DNA of 33,620 nucleotides from Bacteroidota bacterium (GTDB taxonomy: Bacteria; Bacteroidota; Bacteroidia; Cytophagales; Cyclobacteriaceae): NCBI GenBank assembly GCA_016178785.1, contig JACOSO010000003.1:1-33620 (forward strand), given 5' to 3'. The position numbers were made by a program, and so were the translations under genes. Below are positions 14,419 to 21,983 of this stretch, one piece after another (within the stretch, counting starts at the first letter, position 1; every line of letters begins with the position of its first letter). The notes beneath the pieces were generated by a model. The model was not told where the DNA came from. It searched no databases and saw nothing but the letters and a program-made list of their open reading frames with translations.

Positions 14419-15719
14419 GTTTGTTCAGGATCAAAGGCGGTCAAAGTCTAAAGGGAGAAATTATTCCGCAAGGTGCAAAGAACGAAGCACTACAAGTCAT
14501 TTGTGCCCCGTTACTTACTTCAGAGCCTGTAACTATTCATAACATCCCTGACATTGCCGATGTCAATAAGCTGATCGAACTTGTTTCCGACCTGGGATGT
14601 AAAGTTGAGAAACTTCAAAAAGGCTCTTACCGGTTTACAGCCTCCAAGATCAATACGGACTACTTAAAATCAGAGGCATATCGAAAAAAGGCTGCATCGC
14701 TTCGTGGTTCGGTGATGTTGCTCGGCCCGATCCTTGCGCGATTCGGCTCGGCTTCAATTCCTAAACCAGGCGGAGATAAAATTGGGAGAAGAAGATTAGA
14801 TACGCACTTCATCGGTTTTCAAAATCTTGGAGCAAAATTCAATTTCGACAGCGATGAAAATCTTTTTCACATCGATGCACGGGAGCTGAAAGGCTGCTAT
14901 ATGTTGCTCGATGAAGCGTCAGTAACCGGCACAGCTAATATCATTATGGCTGCTGTTCTTGCGAAAGGCGTTACAACTATTTACAATGCGGCATGCGAAC
15001 CGTATTTACAGCAACTCTGCACAATGCTCAATCGGATGGGAGCGCAAATAAGCGGTATCGGCTCAAATTTGTTGACCATCGAAGGAGTTGAAAAACTCCG
15101 CGGTACGGAGCATACACTTCTTCCCGACATGATCGAGATTGGAAGTTTCATCGGTCTTGCCGCGATGACGAAATCGGAGATAACGATCAAGAATTGCCGG
15201 ATCGGCATGCTCGGCATCATTCCCGATGTTTTCAAGAAATTGGGGATTAAGATGGAGTTTCGTGGTGATGATATTTTCATCCCTGCTCAAGAACACTACG
15301 AAATAGAGACTTTCATTGACGGCTCTATCATGACCGTGTCAGATGCACCCTGGCCAGGTTTTACCCCAGACCTTTTGAGCATCGTTTTGGTAGTTGCTGC
15401 ACAAGCGAAAGGGACGGTCCTCATTCATCAAAAAATGTTTGAGAGCCGATTGTTCTTTGTTGATAAACTCATCGACATGGGTGCGCAGATCATTTTGTGC
15501 GATCCTCACCGAGCTACAGTCATCGGCCTCGATCGCAAGCAAGCGCTTCGCGGGGTGAAGATGGCCTCGCCTGATATTCGTGCAGGTGTTGCATTGTTGA
15601 TTGCAGCTCTTTCTGCTCAAGGTGAAAGCGAAATTTCCAACATTGATCAAATTGATCGCGGTTACGAGAATATCGAAGGCCGCTTGAAGAAGTTGGGTGC
15701 GATGATTGAGAGGATTTAA
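14415..15719 (+). CDS. murA: UDP-N-acetylglucosamine 1-carboxyvinyltransferase
   Basis: First committed enzyme of peptidoglycan synthesis: transfers enolpyruvate from PEP to UDP-GlcNAc in the cytosol (434 aa). Family features include QGAKNEALQ near the N-terminus (substrate-binding Lys/Asn), LGPILARFG, and the catalytic-Asp region PWPGFTPDLLS. The flexible-loop residue that is Cys115 in E. coli (GGCAIG) is Asp here (D121 in GGDKIG). That exchange is known from fosfomycin-insensitive MurA enzymes because the drug alkylates the Cys. It is the last gene of the helicase/toxin-antitoxin/DUF4290 operon, and its stop codon overlaps the stop of the convergent moaA. Confidence 0.95.
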   Translation: MSLFRIKGGQSLKGEIIPQGAKNEALQVICAPLLTSEPVTIHNIPDIADVNKLIELVSDLGCKVEKLQKGSYRFTASKINTDYLKSEAYRKKAASLRGSVMLLGPILARFGSASIPKPGGDKIGRRRLDTHFIGFQNLGAKFNFDSDENLFHIDARELKGCYMLLDEASVTGTANIIMAAVLAKGVTTIYNAACEPYLQQLCTMLNRMGAQISGIGSNLLTIEGVEKLRGTEHTLLPDMIEIGSFIGLAAMTKSEITIKNCRIGMLGIIPDVFKKLGIKMEFRGDDIFIPAQEHYEIETFIDGSIMTVSDAPWPGFTPDLLSIVLVVAAQAKGTVLIHQKMFESRLFFVDKLIDMGAQIILCDPHRATVIGLDRKQALRGVKMASPDIRAGVALLIAALSAQGESEISNIDQIDRGYENIEGRLKKLGAMIERI

Positions 15720-16717
15720 CCTCCAATGGTTGACATTGACTCAGTCAGTATAGGATGTTGTTTTCTCGCAGCTTCTGCCTCAACACCATCTTTCGCTCGA
15801 TGGTTGAACGCAAAGAGCAATTCAGTTTTGATTTCATCATCTGATTTTCCAGCGCGCAAAAGGTCTTTGATATTCAATACGCCATCATCATACAAACAAG
15901 TTTTCAACACGCCTTGGGCTGTGATCCGTATGCGATTGCATGTTCCGCAAAAGGTTCGGCTGAACGCTGCTATGATGCCGATGTTCCCTTTGAAGCCCGG
16001 CACCTGATAATGGTAAGCAGTTGTGTTTTCCGGGTCGGAGATCTTTTGGAGGTTAGGAAATGAAGATTTGATATGCTCCAAAATTCTTTTGTAAGTCCAA
16101 TTCAGTTTTGCATAGTGGCTTCCTTCGCCATTGAATGGCATCTCTTCGATGAAGCGAACTGAAATATTTTCATTTTTAGTTAGCTCAACCAGAGGGATGA
16201 TGTCTTCGATGTTCTTTTCATCCATGACAACGGCATTTATCTTCACTTGAATTTTATTCTCAATCAAAAGTTGAAGCGTATTCCATGTCTTGTCAAATTC
16301 ATCTCTTCGCGTGATTTTTTTAAAGCGATCGGCATCCAACGTATCCAGGCTTAAATTCACAGAAGCAATACCCATTGTCTTTAGTTCTTTCACATGTGGC
16401 CCCATCAAAATTCCATTGCTGGTTATGTGTACATCATTGATCCCCTTAATGTGAGTTATTTTTTCGATCAGCTGCATCAAATCAGTTCTTACAAATGGTT
16501 CGCCTCCAGTCAATCTTATTTTGGAGATCCCCATGCTCGCCAAGATCGAAACAAGTCTCTCAATCTCTTCAAAGGAAAGCAGCTCCTTCTTTGGTAAATA
16601 ATTGATCCCTTCTGCAGGCATGCAGTAATAGCAGCGCAAATTGCAACGATCGGTTACGGCCAGCCGTAAGTAATTCAGGGGCCTTCCATGATTGTCGAAA
16701 AGTCTTGGCTGCGTCAT
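15716..16717 (-). CDS. moaA: GTP 3',8-cyclase (molybdenum cofactor synthesis)
   Basis: Radical-SAM enzyme that starts molybdopterin synthesis by converting GTP to 3',8-cyclo-GTP (333 aa). The N-terminal cluster is bound by C25, C29 and C32 (DRCNLRCYYC), and the substrate-side cluster by C257, C260 and C274 (FCGTCNRIRITAQGVLKTC). LTGGEPFVR is the usual GGEP motif. The C-terminus ends in Gly-Gly, needed for activity in MoaA. It is divergent from moaD/moaE across about 250 bases, and its stop overlaps that of murA (shared TTAA). Confidence 0.96.
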   Translation of the reverse strand: MTQPRLFDNHGRPLNYLRLAVTDRCNLRCYYCMPAEGINYLPKKELLSFEEIERLVSILASMGISKIRLTGGEPFVRTDLMQLIEKITHIKGINDVHITSNGILMGPHVKELKTMGIASVNLSLDTLDADRFKKITRRDEFDKTWNTLQLLIENKIQVKINAVVMDEKNIEDIIPLVELTKNENISVRFIEEMPFNGEGSHYAKLNWTYKRILEHIKSSFPNLQKISDPENTTAYHYQVPGFKGNIGIIAAFSRTFCGTCNRIRITAQGVLKTCLYDDGVLNIKDLLRAGKSDDEIKTELLFAFNHRAKDGVEAEAARKQHPILTESMSTIGG

Positions 16718-16931
16718 AACAATGTAAATTTAACCAGGATTGCTCATTGAGAAAAACTTTTGTTTTGATGAACAATCTATCTCTTGTACTAATCGAATGA
16801 TTGATGTGATTTCCGTGATTAAAGAAGGTTTGAACGGCTGAGTTGATTGATCAAGAGTTTGACTTAAAGATCAGGAAAATCAAGTTAATCTTTATTGCTT
16901 ATCGAAGCACCAAAGACATTTTAAAGCGAAC

Positions 16932-16939
16932 TAGTTTTG
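16932..16939 (+). promoter_or_regulatory. -7 promoter element upstream of moaD
   Basis: TAGTTTTG is an exact TAnnTTTG match 30 bases before the ATG at 16970. It lies across a possible TTG start at 16937 and so favours the later ATG. No well-spaced TTTG is seen upstream. Confidence 0.4.
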
Positions 16940-16969
16940 TCAATACTTAATCCCGGTTTAACTTGCGTT

Positions 16970-17215
16970 ATGACAGATACAAAAATGAAGCTGAAAGTAT
17001 TCGGAGTAGCCCGTGACATCATGGGAGGAAAAGAAGTTGAGGTGAAAACCGTTCAGAATGTCGCAGAACTTAAGAAGTTGCTATTAACCGATTTTCCAAA
17101 ATTAAAAGAATTGAATTCGCTTCTGATCGCAGTCAATCAAACCTACGCTTCTGATGAAATTTCAATAGCAGAAACGGATGAAATCGCCATTATTCCGCCT
17201 GTAAGTGGTGGCTGA
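16970..17215 (+). CDS. moaD: Molybdopterin synthase sulfur-carrier subunit
   Basis: Ubiquitin-like small subunit (81 aa) that carries sulfur as a C-terminal thiocarboxylate for molybdopterin synthase. It shows KLKVFGVARDIMGGKEVEV at the start, VNQTYASDEISIAETDEIAIIPP, and the diagnostic terminal VSGG. I start at ATG 16970; ATG 16985 (MKLKVFG) is also possible, while the longer reading from a TTG at 16937 is unlikely. It is followed 87 bases downstream by moaE, its partner subunit. Confidence 0.93.
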   Translation: MTDTKMKLKVFGVARDIMGGKEVEVKTVQNVAELKKLLLTDFPKLKELNSLLIAVNQTYASDEISIAETDEIAIIPPVSGG

Positions 17216-17302
17216 ATTAAATGCTGTAAATTTCTTGTAGAGTTGAGGCAAAAAAGTTATTTTCATTTCAGATTTCTCAACCCTTCCAATCCGTTATCAG
17301 CC

Positions 17303-17734
17303 ATGATTAAAATTACAGCAAAGCCCATCGATGTTCAGAAAGTCATCGATACGGCCTCCAGCTTAGGTGCGGGGGCCGTTAATGTTTTTATAGGTACCGT
17401 TCGCGACAATGTTCATCAAAAACATGTGCGATGGTTAGAGTACGAAGCGTACGAGGCTATGGCAGTTGCCGAAATGCGAATGATTATTGACGAGGCTGCT
17501 CATCGATGGAAATTGCAGGGGTGGGCGGTGAGCCACCGTGTGGGAACTTTAAAGCCGGGCGAAGTAGCAGTGGTTGTTGCAGTTTCTGCATCGCATCGCA
17601 AAGAATCCTTTGAAGCCTGTCAATTTATAATTGACACGATCAAAGCAAAAGTGCCGATCTGGAAGAAAGAAGTGTTTGAAGGCGGAGAAGAATGGGTTTC
17701 AGCAAATCCGCCTATGGTGATGAACGTTAATTAA
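17303..17734 (+). CDS. moaE: Molybdopterin synthase catalytic subunit
   Basis: Large subunit of molybdopterin synthase (143 aa), which inserts the dithiolene sulfurs into precursor Z using MoaD thiocarboxylate. Diagnostic stretches are FIGTVRDNVHQKHVRWLEYEAY, HRVGTLKPGEVAV, ASHRKESFEACQFIIDTIK, and the catalytic-Lys region KVPIWKKEVFEGGEEWV. The start is the ATG at 17303; the longer TTG reading adds 20 residues not typical of the family. A strong terminator follows. Confidence 0.94.
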   Translation: MIKITAKPIDVQKVIDTASSLGAGAVNVFIGTVRDNVHQKHVRWLEYEAYEAMAVAEMRMIIDEAAHRWKLQGWAVSHRVGTLKPGEVAVVVAVSASHRKESFEACQFIIDTIKAKVPIWKKEVFEGGEEWVSANPPMVMNVN

Positions 17735-17764
17735 TAAATAATAAGGATCAATCCTTAAACAAAG

Positions 17765-17794
17765 AAGCCTGTTCAATTTAGAGCAGGCTTTTTC
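17765..17794. terminator. Intrinsic terminator after moaE
   Basis: AAGCCTGTTC (17765-17774) pairs with GAGCAGGCTT (17781-17790), with one G-U wobble, around AATTTA, and ends in a TTTTT run. On the minus strand the AAGCCTG side also gives a hairpin, so it may serve the convergent smORF ending at 17798. A smaller hairpin (AAGGAT/ATCCTT, 17743-17756) precedes it. Confidence 0.85.
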
Positions 17795-17797
17795 ATT

Positions 17798-17947
17798 TCA
17801 GAACTGGCTCACAAACATTACCAGCATAGTGAGCGCAGCCGTTGCCACCAGCAACCCTAAGGCGATCACACCGGCAATATCTCTCAGAAGCGGATTAACG
17901 TGAATATGTACCTCAGGAAAGTGAAAGTGTCTTGAATGTGTTTTCAT
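17798..17947 (-). CDS. Small His-rich single-pass membrane protein (49 aa), unrecognised
   Basis: A minus-strand ATG at 17947 opens 49 codons to TGA at 17798. The N-terminal 19 residues carry five His in an alternating pattern (HSRHFHFPEVHIHV). Residues about 24-46 form a clear transmembrane helix (IAGVIALGLLVATAALTMLV). It ends right at the moaE terminator, which can act on both strands, and a near-consensus -7 element (TACATTTA) lies upstream. The organisation looks like a real gene. The His cluster could bind metal or heme, but that is speculation. Confidence 0.65.
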   Translation of the reverse strand: MKTHSRHFHFPEVHIHVNPLLRDIAGVIALGLLVATAALTMLVMFVSQF

Positions 17948-18153
17948 AGCGCCAACTATTTAATATAAATGTACCTTTTGTTTGGGCAAAAAGCCAACCA
18001 TTATTTAACGAAAACGGCTATCAGATATTTTGGTTCAAAATATTTTTGATGAAAACAGCCTGACGGATTTTTTTTTGCCAGATGAGAATTTCTAATGGCT
18101 TATGACTGACATGAACATAGCTTGCTGGTGTTAAAGTATTACATGAGAAGATC

Positions 18154-18657
18154 TCAATAGTGCAGCCATGTTACGCTTGCCGATTTTCTTTTTGCTGAAA
18201 CAGTGACGATTAAAATATTTCCATAGTCAGCATCATCAAAGTCCTTGTAATTTCCCTTTTTGGAAAGATGATTCGCAATTTTGGGAATGGTATTGGAATG
18301 ACCGCAAACTAATATCGTCTTCCCCTCATGCGCCTGTAGCATTTTATCAATTGCTTCAAGTTTATTGGCCTCATATTCTTTAACGATCAGTGATTTTGAT
18401 TTTCCTAATGGTTCAACCGTTTTTCTTGTTCTCACAAAAGCGGTGGAATAGATCGCCTCGATTGTAGTATTCTTAAAAAGACTCACTAAGTTCTCTGCTC
18501 TCGCCATGCCGGCTTCATTTAAGTCAGGATCCTTCGTTCCATCAGTAACTTTTTCGGCATGACGAAGAAGGATGAATGTGGTGAGCTTTTCATTTTGGGC
18601 GGTCGCCAGAATTGTTGCAAACAATAATAAAAGGGTCGCAAAAGTAAATTTCATCAT
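18154..18657 (-). CDS. Exported histidine phosphatase-family protein (SixA-like)
   Basis: A 167-aa protein with a signal peptide (MMKFTFATLLLLFATILATA) and a phosphoglycerate mutase/SixA-type fold. The phosphorylated His is H33 in LLRHAEK, and the second catalytic His is in LVCGHSNTIP. The short fold and export suggest a phosphatase in the periplasm; the substrate is unknown. The ATG overlaps the stop of the upstream NTF2-like gene, so the two form an operon. A small hairpin (TGAGA/TCTCA) overlaps the stop codon. Confidence 0.88.
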   Translation of the reverse strand: MMKFTFATLLLLFATILATAQNEKLTTFILLRHAEKVTDGTKDPDLNEAGMARAENLVSLFKNTTIEAIYSTAFVRTRKTVEPLGKSKSLIVKEYEANKLEAIDKMLQAHEGKTILVCGHSNTIPKIANHLSKKGNYKDFDDADYGNILIVTVSAKRKSASVTWLHY

Positions 18658-19154
18658 GGCTTAAATTGATCGCTGATTTTTTTGGGAATGGTACAGCCCT
18701 CTTTTTGACCCGTGTCGGAAAGGTGAAAAATTTTCCAATCTCCATCTTCGCTCTTCAGCAAATGGAAAGCGTCAACTCCGCAGTGATTAAATTTTTTTCC
18801 GAGATAAAATGCATAGCTCGTCCATACCTGGGCAAGGTTTCCATCAATCTCTATTTTTTCATCCCAAATCATTTCATTCCAGGTTTCGGGATGAGGCGTG
18901 CCAACCGATTTTGCAAATCCGTCAATAGACGACTCAAGGCGAAGGATTGGTTTGCCTTCTTTGTCGTTACCTACGCGGGCCATAGTCACTTGTTTGGTAA
19001 ACGCCTTGCGCAGCATCGCACTGTCGCCTTTCTGCATGGCTTCAAATAATTGGTTGATTGGCTTCATCACGGATTCCTTTTCATTTGTCGATTGAGAAAA
19101 AGCAATACGCGCTAAAAGAATGCAAATAGCGAACAAACCAAAGGTTGTTTTCAT
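18654..19154 (-). CDS. Exported NTF2-like (SnoaL/DUF4440-type) protein
   Basis: A 166-aa protein with a signal peptide (MKTTFGLFAICILLARIAFS) followed by an NTF2-like domain, recognisable from PINQLFEAMQKGDSAMLRKAF at the start of the fold and the beta-rich end (AQVWTSYAFYLGKKFNHCGVDAFHLLK, shown in part). Such domains are enzymes or ligand-binding modules, and no catalytic set can be read here. It is translationally coupled to the histidine phosphatase gene. It is divergent from the TPR gene. Confidence 0.75.
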   Translation of the reverse strand: MKTTFGLFAICILLARIAFSQSTNEKESVMKPINQLFEAMQKGDSAMLRKAFTKQVTMARVGNDKEGKPILRLESSIDGFAKSVGTPHPETWNEMIWDEKIEIDGNLAQVWTSYAFYLGKKFNHCGVDAFHLLKSEDGDWKIFHLSDTGQKEGCTIPKKISDQFKP

Positions 19155-19280
19155 CTGGTTAAAAGATTTTTCACAAGTTAACGGATGTTAAAAAAATACA
19201 CACAACATTTATATGATTGGCAGCTGAATTCTATTTTCAATTAGAAAATCTTAATTTTAAAGTTGGACACCAAACAACCT

Positions 19281-20426
19281 ATGAGAAAAACCCAACTTAC
19301 CGTCCTGGCTTTATTTATTGTGTTGCGCTTGATCGCCAGCCCTACTGACAGCCTCGAAAAAGCGCTCAAGACCGCCCTTGGCGAAAACAAAGTCAAAATT
19401 TACAACGAGCTTTTCCGTGCGTATGTCAACTCTGATCCCGTCAAGGCGATTGGTTATACCCGCGAGGCGTTGGCACTTGCCACCGAAATCAATGACCAGA
19501 AGGGAATGGCCGCATCTTACAATAACATTGGTGTATCGTATCGTAACCAAGGTGCGCTTGACAAAGCGCTTGAAAATTATTTGATGTCCCTTCGTATTTA
19601 TGACAACTTGAAAAATGTTGATGGAATTGCAACCACTAAGAATAACATTGGTACGATCTATTCTTTGAAAAAGGATTATGGACAGGCTTTGAAATATTTT
19701 GAGGACTCCTATCAGCAGTTCAGCCAGACCAAGGACAAGCAAAAAATGATTGGCTCACTTAATAACCTCGGCAATATTCACAGCGATTTGCAATTGTATG
19801 AACAGGCGTTGAAGTTTTATTCTCAAGCGTTACAAATGAATGAGGAAACGGGCAAGATCTATTCTGACCCGCTCAACAATATCGGAAACCTTTATTTCAA
19901 ACAGGGGAACTATCAACGCGCCACAGATTATTATCAACGCGCGATTAATTTGGCCAAAAAGGAAAACAACAGGATCACCGTACTTAATATCATGACCAAC
20001 CTGGGAGAGGTCTTTTCAAAAACCGGACAGGCGGCCAAAGCACAAACGTGCCTTGATAGCGCCATGCAGTTGTGTAAAGAGTTGGAAGCGTATGTTTTTG
20101 AATCACAAATTCTGAAGAGCCTGGCAGGCAATTATTCAAAGCAGGGAAAGATGAAGGAAGCATATGAAGCCATGCTTAGCTACGATAAAGCCAAAGAGAA
20201 AGTTTATGGGGAGGAGAGCTCCAGAAGAATTGCTCAAATGGAAATGGCACTCGATCTTCAATCAAAGGAAAAAGAAGTGGATGAGCTAAAGATGGAAGGC
20301 ACAATCAAATCAATGGAGCTAAAAAATACACGCATGGTCATCACCATTGTAGTACTCGTAATTATCGCAGCGATTTCGCTCTTCAATTTATTTCTAGTCA
20401 GAAAGAAAAGCGGATCAGTAGTTTAA
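19281..20426 (+). CDS. TPR-repeat protein with C-terminal coiled coil and membrane helix
   Basis: A 381-aa protein with a signal-like N-terminus (MRKTQLTVLALFIVLRLIAS). It has about six tetratricopeptide repeats with the typical YNNIGVSYRNQGALDKALENY pattern. A helical coiled-coil-like stretch (residues about 310-350) leads to one transmembrane helix (ITIVVLVIIAAISLFNLFLV) and an eight-residue tail RKKSGSVV. In Bacteroidota this layout normally continues into a histidine kinase or LuxR-type output domain; here it stops. It may be a stand-alone sensor or a truncated one. The start is ATG 19281 rather than the TTG at 19263. A Dph6-like gene follows after 24 bases. Confidence 0.85.
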   Translation: MRKTQLTVLALFIVLRLIASPTDSLEKALKTALGENKVKIYNELFRAYVNSDPVKAIGYTREALALATEINDQKGMAASYNNIGVSYRNQGALDKALENYLMSLRIYDNLKNVDGIATTKNNIGTIYSLKKDYGQALKYFEDSYQQFSQTKDKQKMIGSLNNLGNIHSDLQLYEQALKFYSQALQMNEETGKIYSDPLNNIGNLYFKQGNYQRATDYYQRAINLAKKENNRITVLNIMTNLGEVFSKTGQAAKAQTCLDSAMQLCKELEAYVFESQILKSLAGNYSKQGKMKEAYEAMLSYDKAKEKVYGEESSRRIAQMEMALDLQSKEKEVDELKMEGTIKSMELKNTRMVITIVVLVIIAAISLFNLFLVRKKSGSVV

Positions 20427-20450
20427 TGCGAGTCAGTAAATAAATTTAAT

Positions 20451-21188
20451 TTGGAAAATGCGCTGATTCACTGGAGCGGTGGCAAAGATTCGGCTTTGAG
20501 CTTATATCGACTGCTCCAAAATAAAGAATACAACATAACGAATTTGCTCACCAGTTTAAGCGCGCAATACCAGCGCATATCAATGCACGGGGTGCGTGAG
20601 GCTTTGCTTGACGAACAAGCCCGAAGCATTGGCATACCATTGGTTAAAATGTATATACCTGAAATGCCTTCGATGGAAATTTACGAGCAAACATTGGCAG
20701 CCGCACTGACTGAGTTGAAAAACAAGGGCACATCGGTATCGGTCTTTGGTGATATTTTTTTGGAAGATCTGCGTACTTATCGCGAAAATAAATTAGGTGA
20801 AATTGGTGTTAAAGCTCATTTTCCTTTGTGGGGGCAACCAACGCAAAAGCTCATTTATGAATTTATTGATTCAGGCTTTAAAGCAGTGATCACATGCGTG
20901 AACGAAAGGTGTCTGGATAAAAGTTTTGTTGGAAGGAATATTGATGAAGCCTTTCTAAAAGATTTGCCTGAAAATGTTGATCCATGTGGAGAGAATGGTG
21001 AGTTTCATTCCTTTGTTTATGATGGACCAGTTTTTAAAAAGCCGGTGCGTTTCGTGGGAGGCGAAGTTGTTTACAGGAAATACAATTCTTCCAAAAATGA
21101 TTCCCCAGATGAACGTGAAGTAGGAACTCCTTTCGATTATGGTTTTTGGTATTTCGATTTGCAAAAGGTGGAATCAGTCGTATCTTAA
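20451..21188 (+). CDS. Dph6-like adenine nucleotide alpha-hydrolase (diphthine-ammonia ligase family)
   Basis: A 245-aa ATP-pyrophosphatase-fold protein. The PP-loop is HWSGGKDSALSLYRLL, and VNERCLDKSFVGRNID and CGENGEFHSFVYDGPVF are the conserved downstream motifs of the Dph6/MJ0570 family. Bacteria lack diphthamide, so bacterial members act on an unknown substrate. The start appears to be TTG at 20451: the frame has an upstream stop at 20424, no ATG lies before the PP-loop, and later Met residues would delete it. It is likely cotranscribed with the TPR gene and the YCII-like and zinc-ribbon genes behind it. Confidence 0.88.
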   Translation: MENALIHWSGGKDSALSLYRLLQNKEYNITNLLTSLSAQYQRISMHGVREALLDEQARSIGIPLVKMYIPEMPSMEIYEQTLAAALTELKNKGTSVSVFGDIFLEDLRTYRENKLGEIGVKAHFPLWGQPTQKLIYEFIDSGFKAVITCVNERCLDKSFVGRNIDEAFLKDLPENVDPCGENGEFHSFVYDGPVFKKPVRFVGGEVVYRKYNSSKNDSPDEREVGTPFDYGFWYFDLQKVESVVS

Positions 21189-21224
21189 ATTTTGCATAAA
21201 TTGTAGATTGTAAAATTGAACCTT

Positions 21225-21620
21225 ATGAAAGAATTTATGCTTCTTATTCGCAATGAGATCGACCACCAGAAATCCTGGCCCGAAGCTAAGCACAAGAAGT
21301 TTTTAAAAAGTTGTGAGAATTATATTGATCGATTGAAAAGAGGCAATCACCTGATTGCAGCGCAGCCTTTGATGAGAGAAGGAAAAATAATTTCAGGATC
21401 AATCGGCACCTGGAAAGAGTCACCGATCGGTAAATCGAAAGAAGTTCAGGTTGGCTATTACCTGATCCGTGCCGATAACATCAGCGAAGCAATAACACTT
21501 GCCAAAGAAAACCCTGAATTCGAGTTCAGCGCCAGTGCTAAGATTGAAGTGCGGCCGGTTAAGATGAAAGAAGAGACTACGGGTTTTGTTTATCCAAAAG
21601 AAATAAATTCCAAACCTTAA
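21225..21620 (+). CDS. YCII-related domain protein
   Basis: A 131-aa protein resembling the YCII/DGPF group: MKEFMLLIRNEIDHQKSWP at the start, then GSIGTWKESPIGKSKEVQVG and ADNISEAITLAKENPEF before a C-terminal strand giving IEVRPV. These are ferredoxin-like dimers of unclear function. I start at ATG 21225; a TTG three codons earlier is possible. It is followed after two bases by the zinc-ribbon gene. Confidence 0.8.
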   Translation: MKEFMLLIRNEIDHQKSWPEAKHKKFLKSCENYIDRLKRGNHLIAAQPLMREGKIISGSIGTWKESPIGKSKEVQVGYYLIRADNISEAITLAKENPEFEFSASAKIEVRPVKMKEETTGFVYPKEINSKP

Positions 21621-21622
21621 CT

Positions 21623-21982
21623 ATGCCTGAAAAAAAGTGTCTGGAGTGTGGCGATAAAATCACTGGTCGTTCTGATAAAAAATTCTGTTCGGATCAATGT
21701 CGCATTTCTTTTAATAATCGATTGAATAGCGATGAAACTAATCTGGTGCGCAATATCAACAATGCATTACGAAAGAATAGGAGAATTCTTTTGGAATTAA
21801 ACACTACAGGCAAGACTAAAGTGTCTCGTGAAAAATTAAACGAACGTGGTTTTGACTTCCATTACTTTACAAGCATCTACACCACCAAGGACGGAGCGGT
21901 GTATCATTACTGCTATGAACAAGGTTATTTGCAAACCGACAAAGATTGGTTTCTGCTGGTAGTTCGCCAGGAAAAGAAATGA
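21623..21982 (+). CDS. Zinc-ribbon protein, conserved hypothetical
   Basis: A 119-aa protein with an N-terminal Cys4 zinc ribbon (C6, C9, C22, C26: CLECGDKI and FCSDQCRISFNNR), then a helical linker and a compact end with FDFHYFTSIYTTKDGAVYHY and DWFLLVVRQ. The ribbon resembles those of DUF2116/MYND-like small proteins that bind nucleic acid or proteins. Function is unknown. It is the last gene of the plus-strand run; one base separates its stop from the stop of the convergent DUF2252 gene. Confidence 0.8.
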   Translation: MPEKKCLECGDKITGRSDKKFCSDQCRISFNNRLNSDETNLVRNINNALRKNRRILLELNTTGKTKVSREKLNERGFDFHYFTSIYTTKDGAVYHYCYEQGYLQTDKDWFLLVVRQEKK

Positions 21983-21983
21983 A

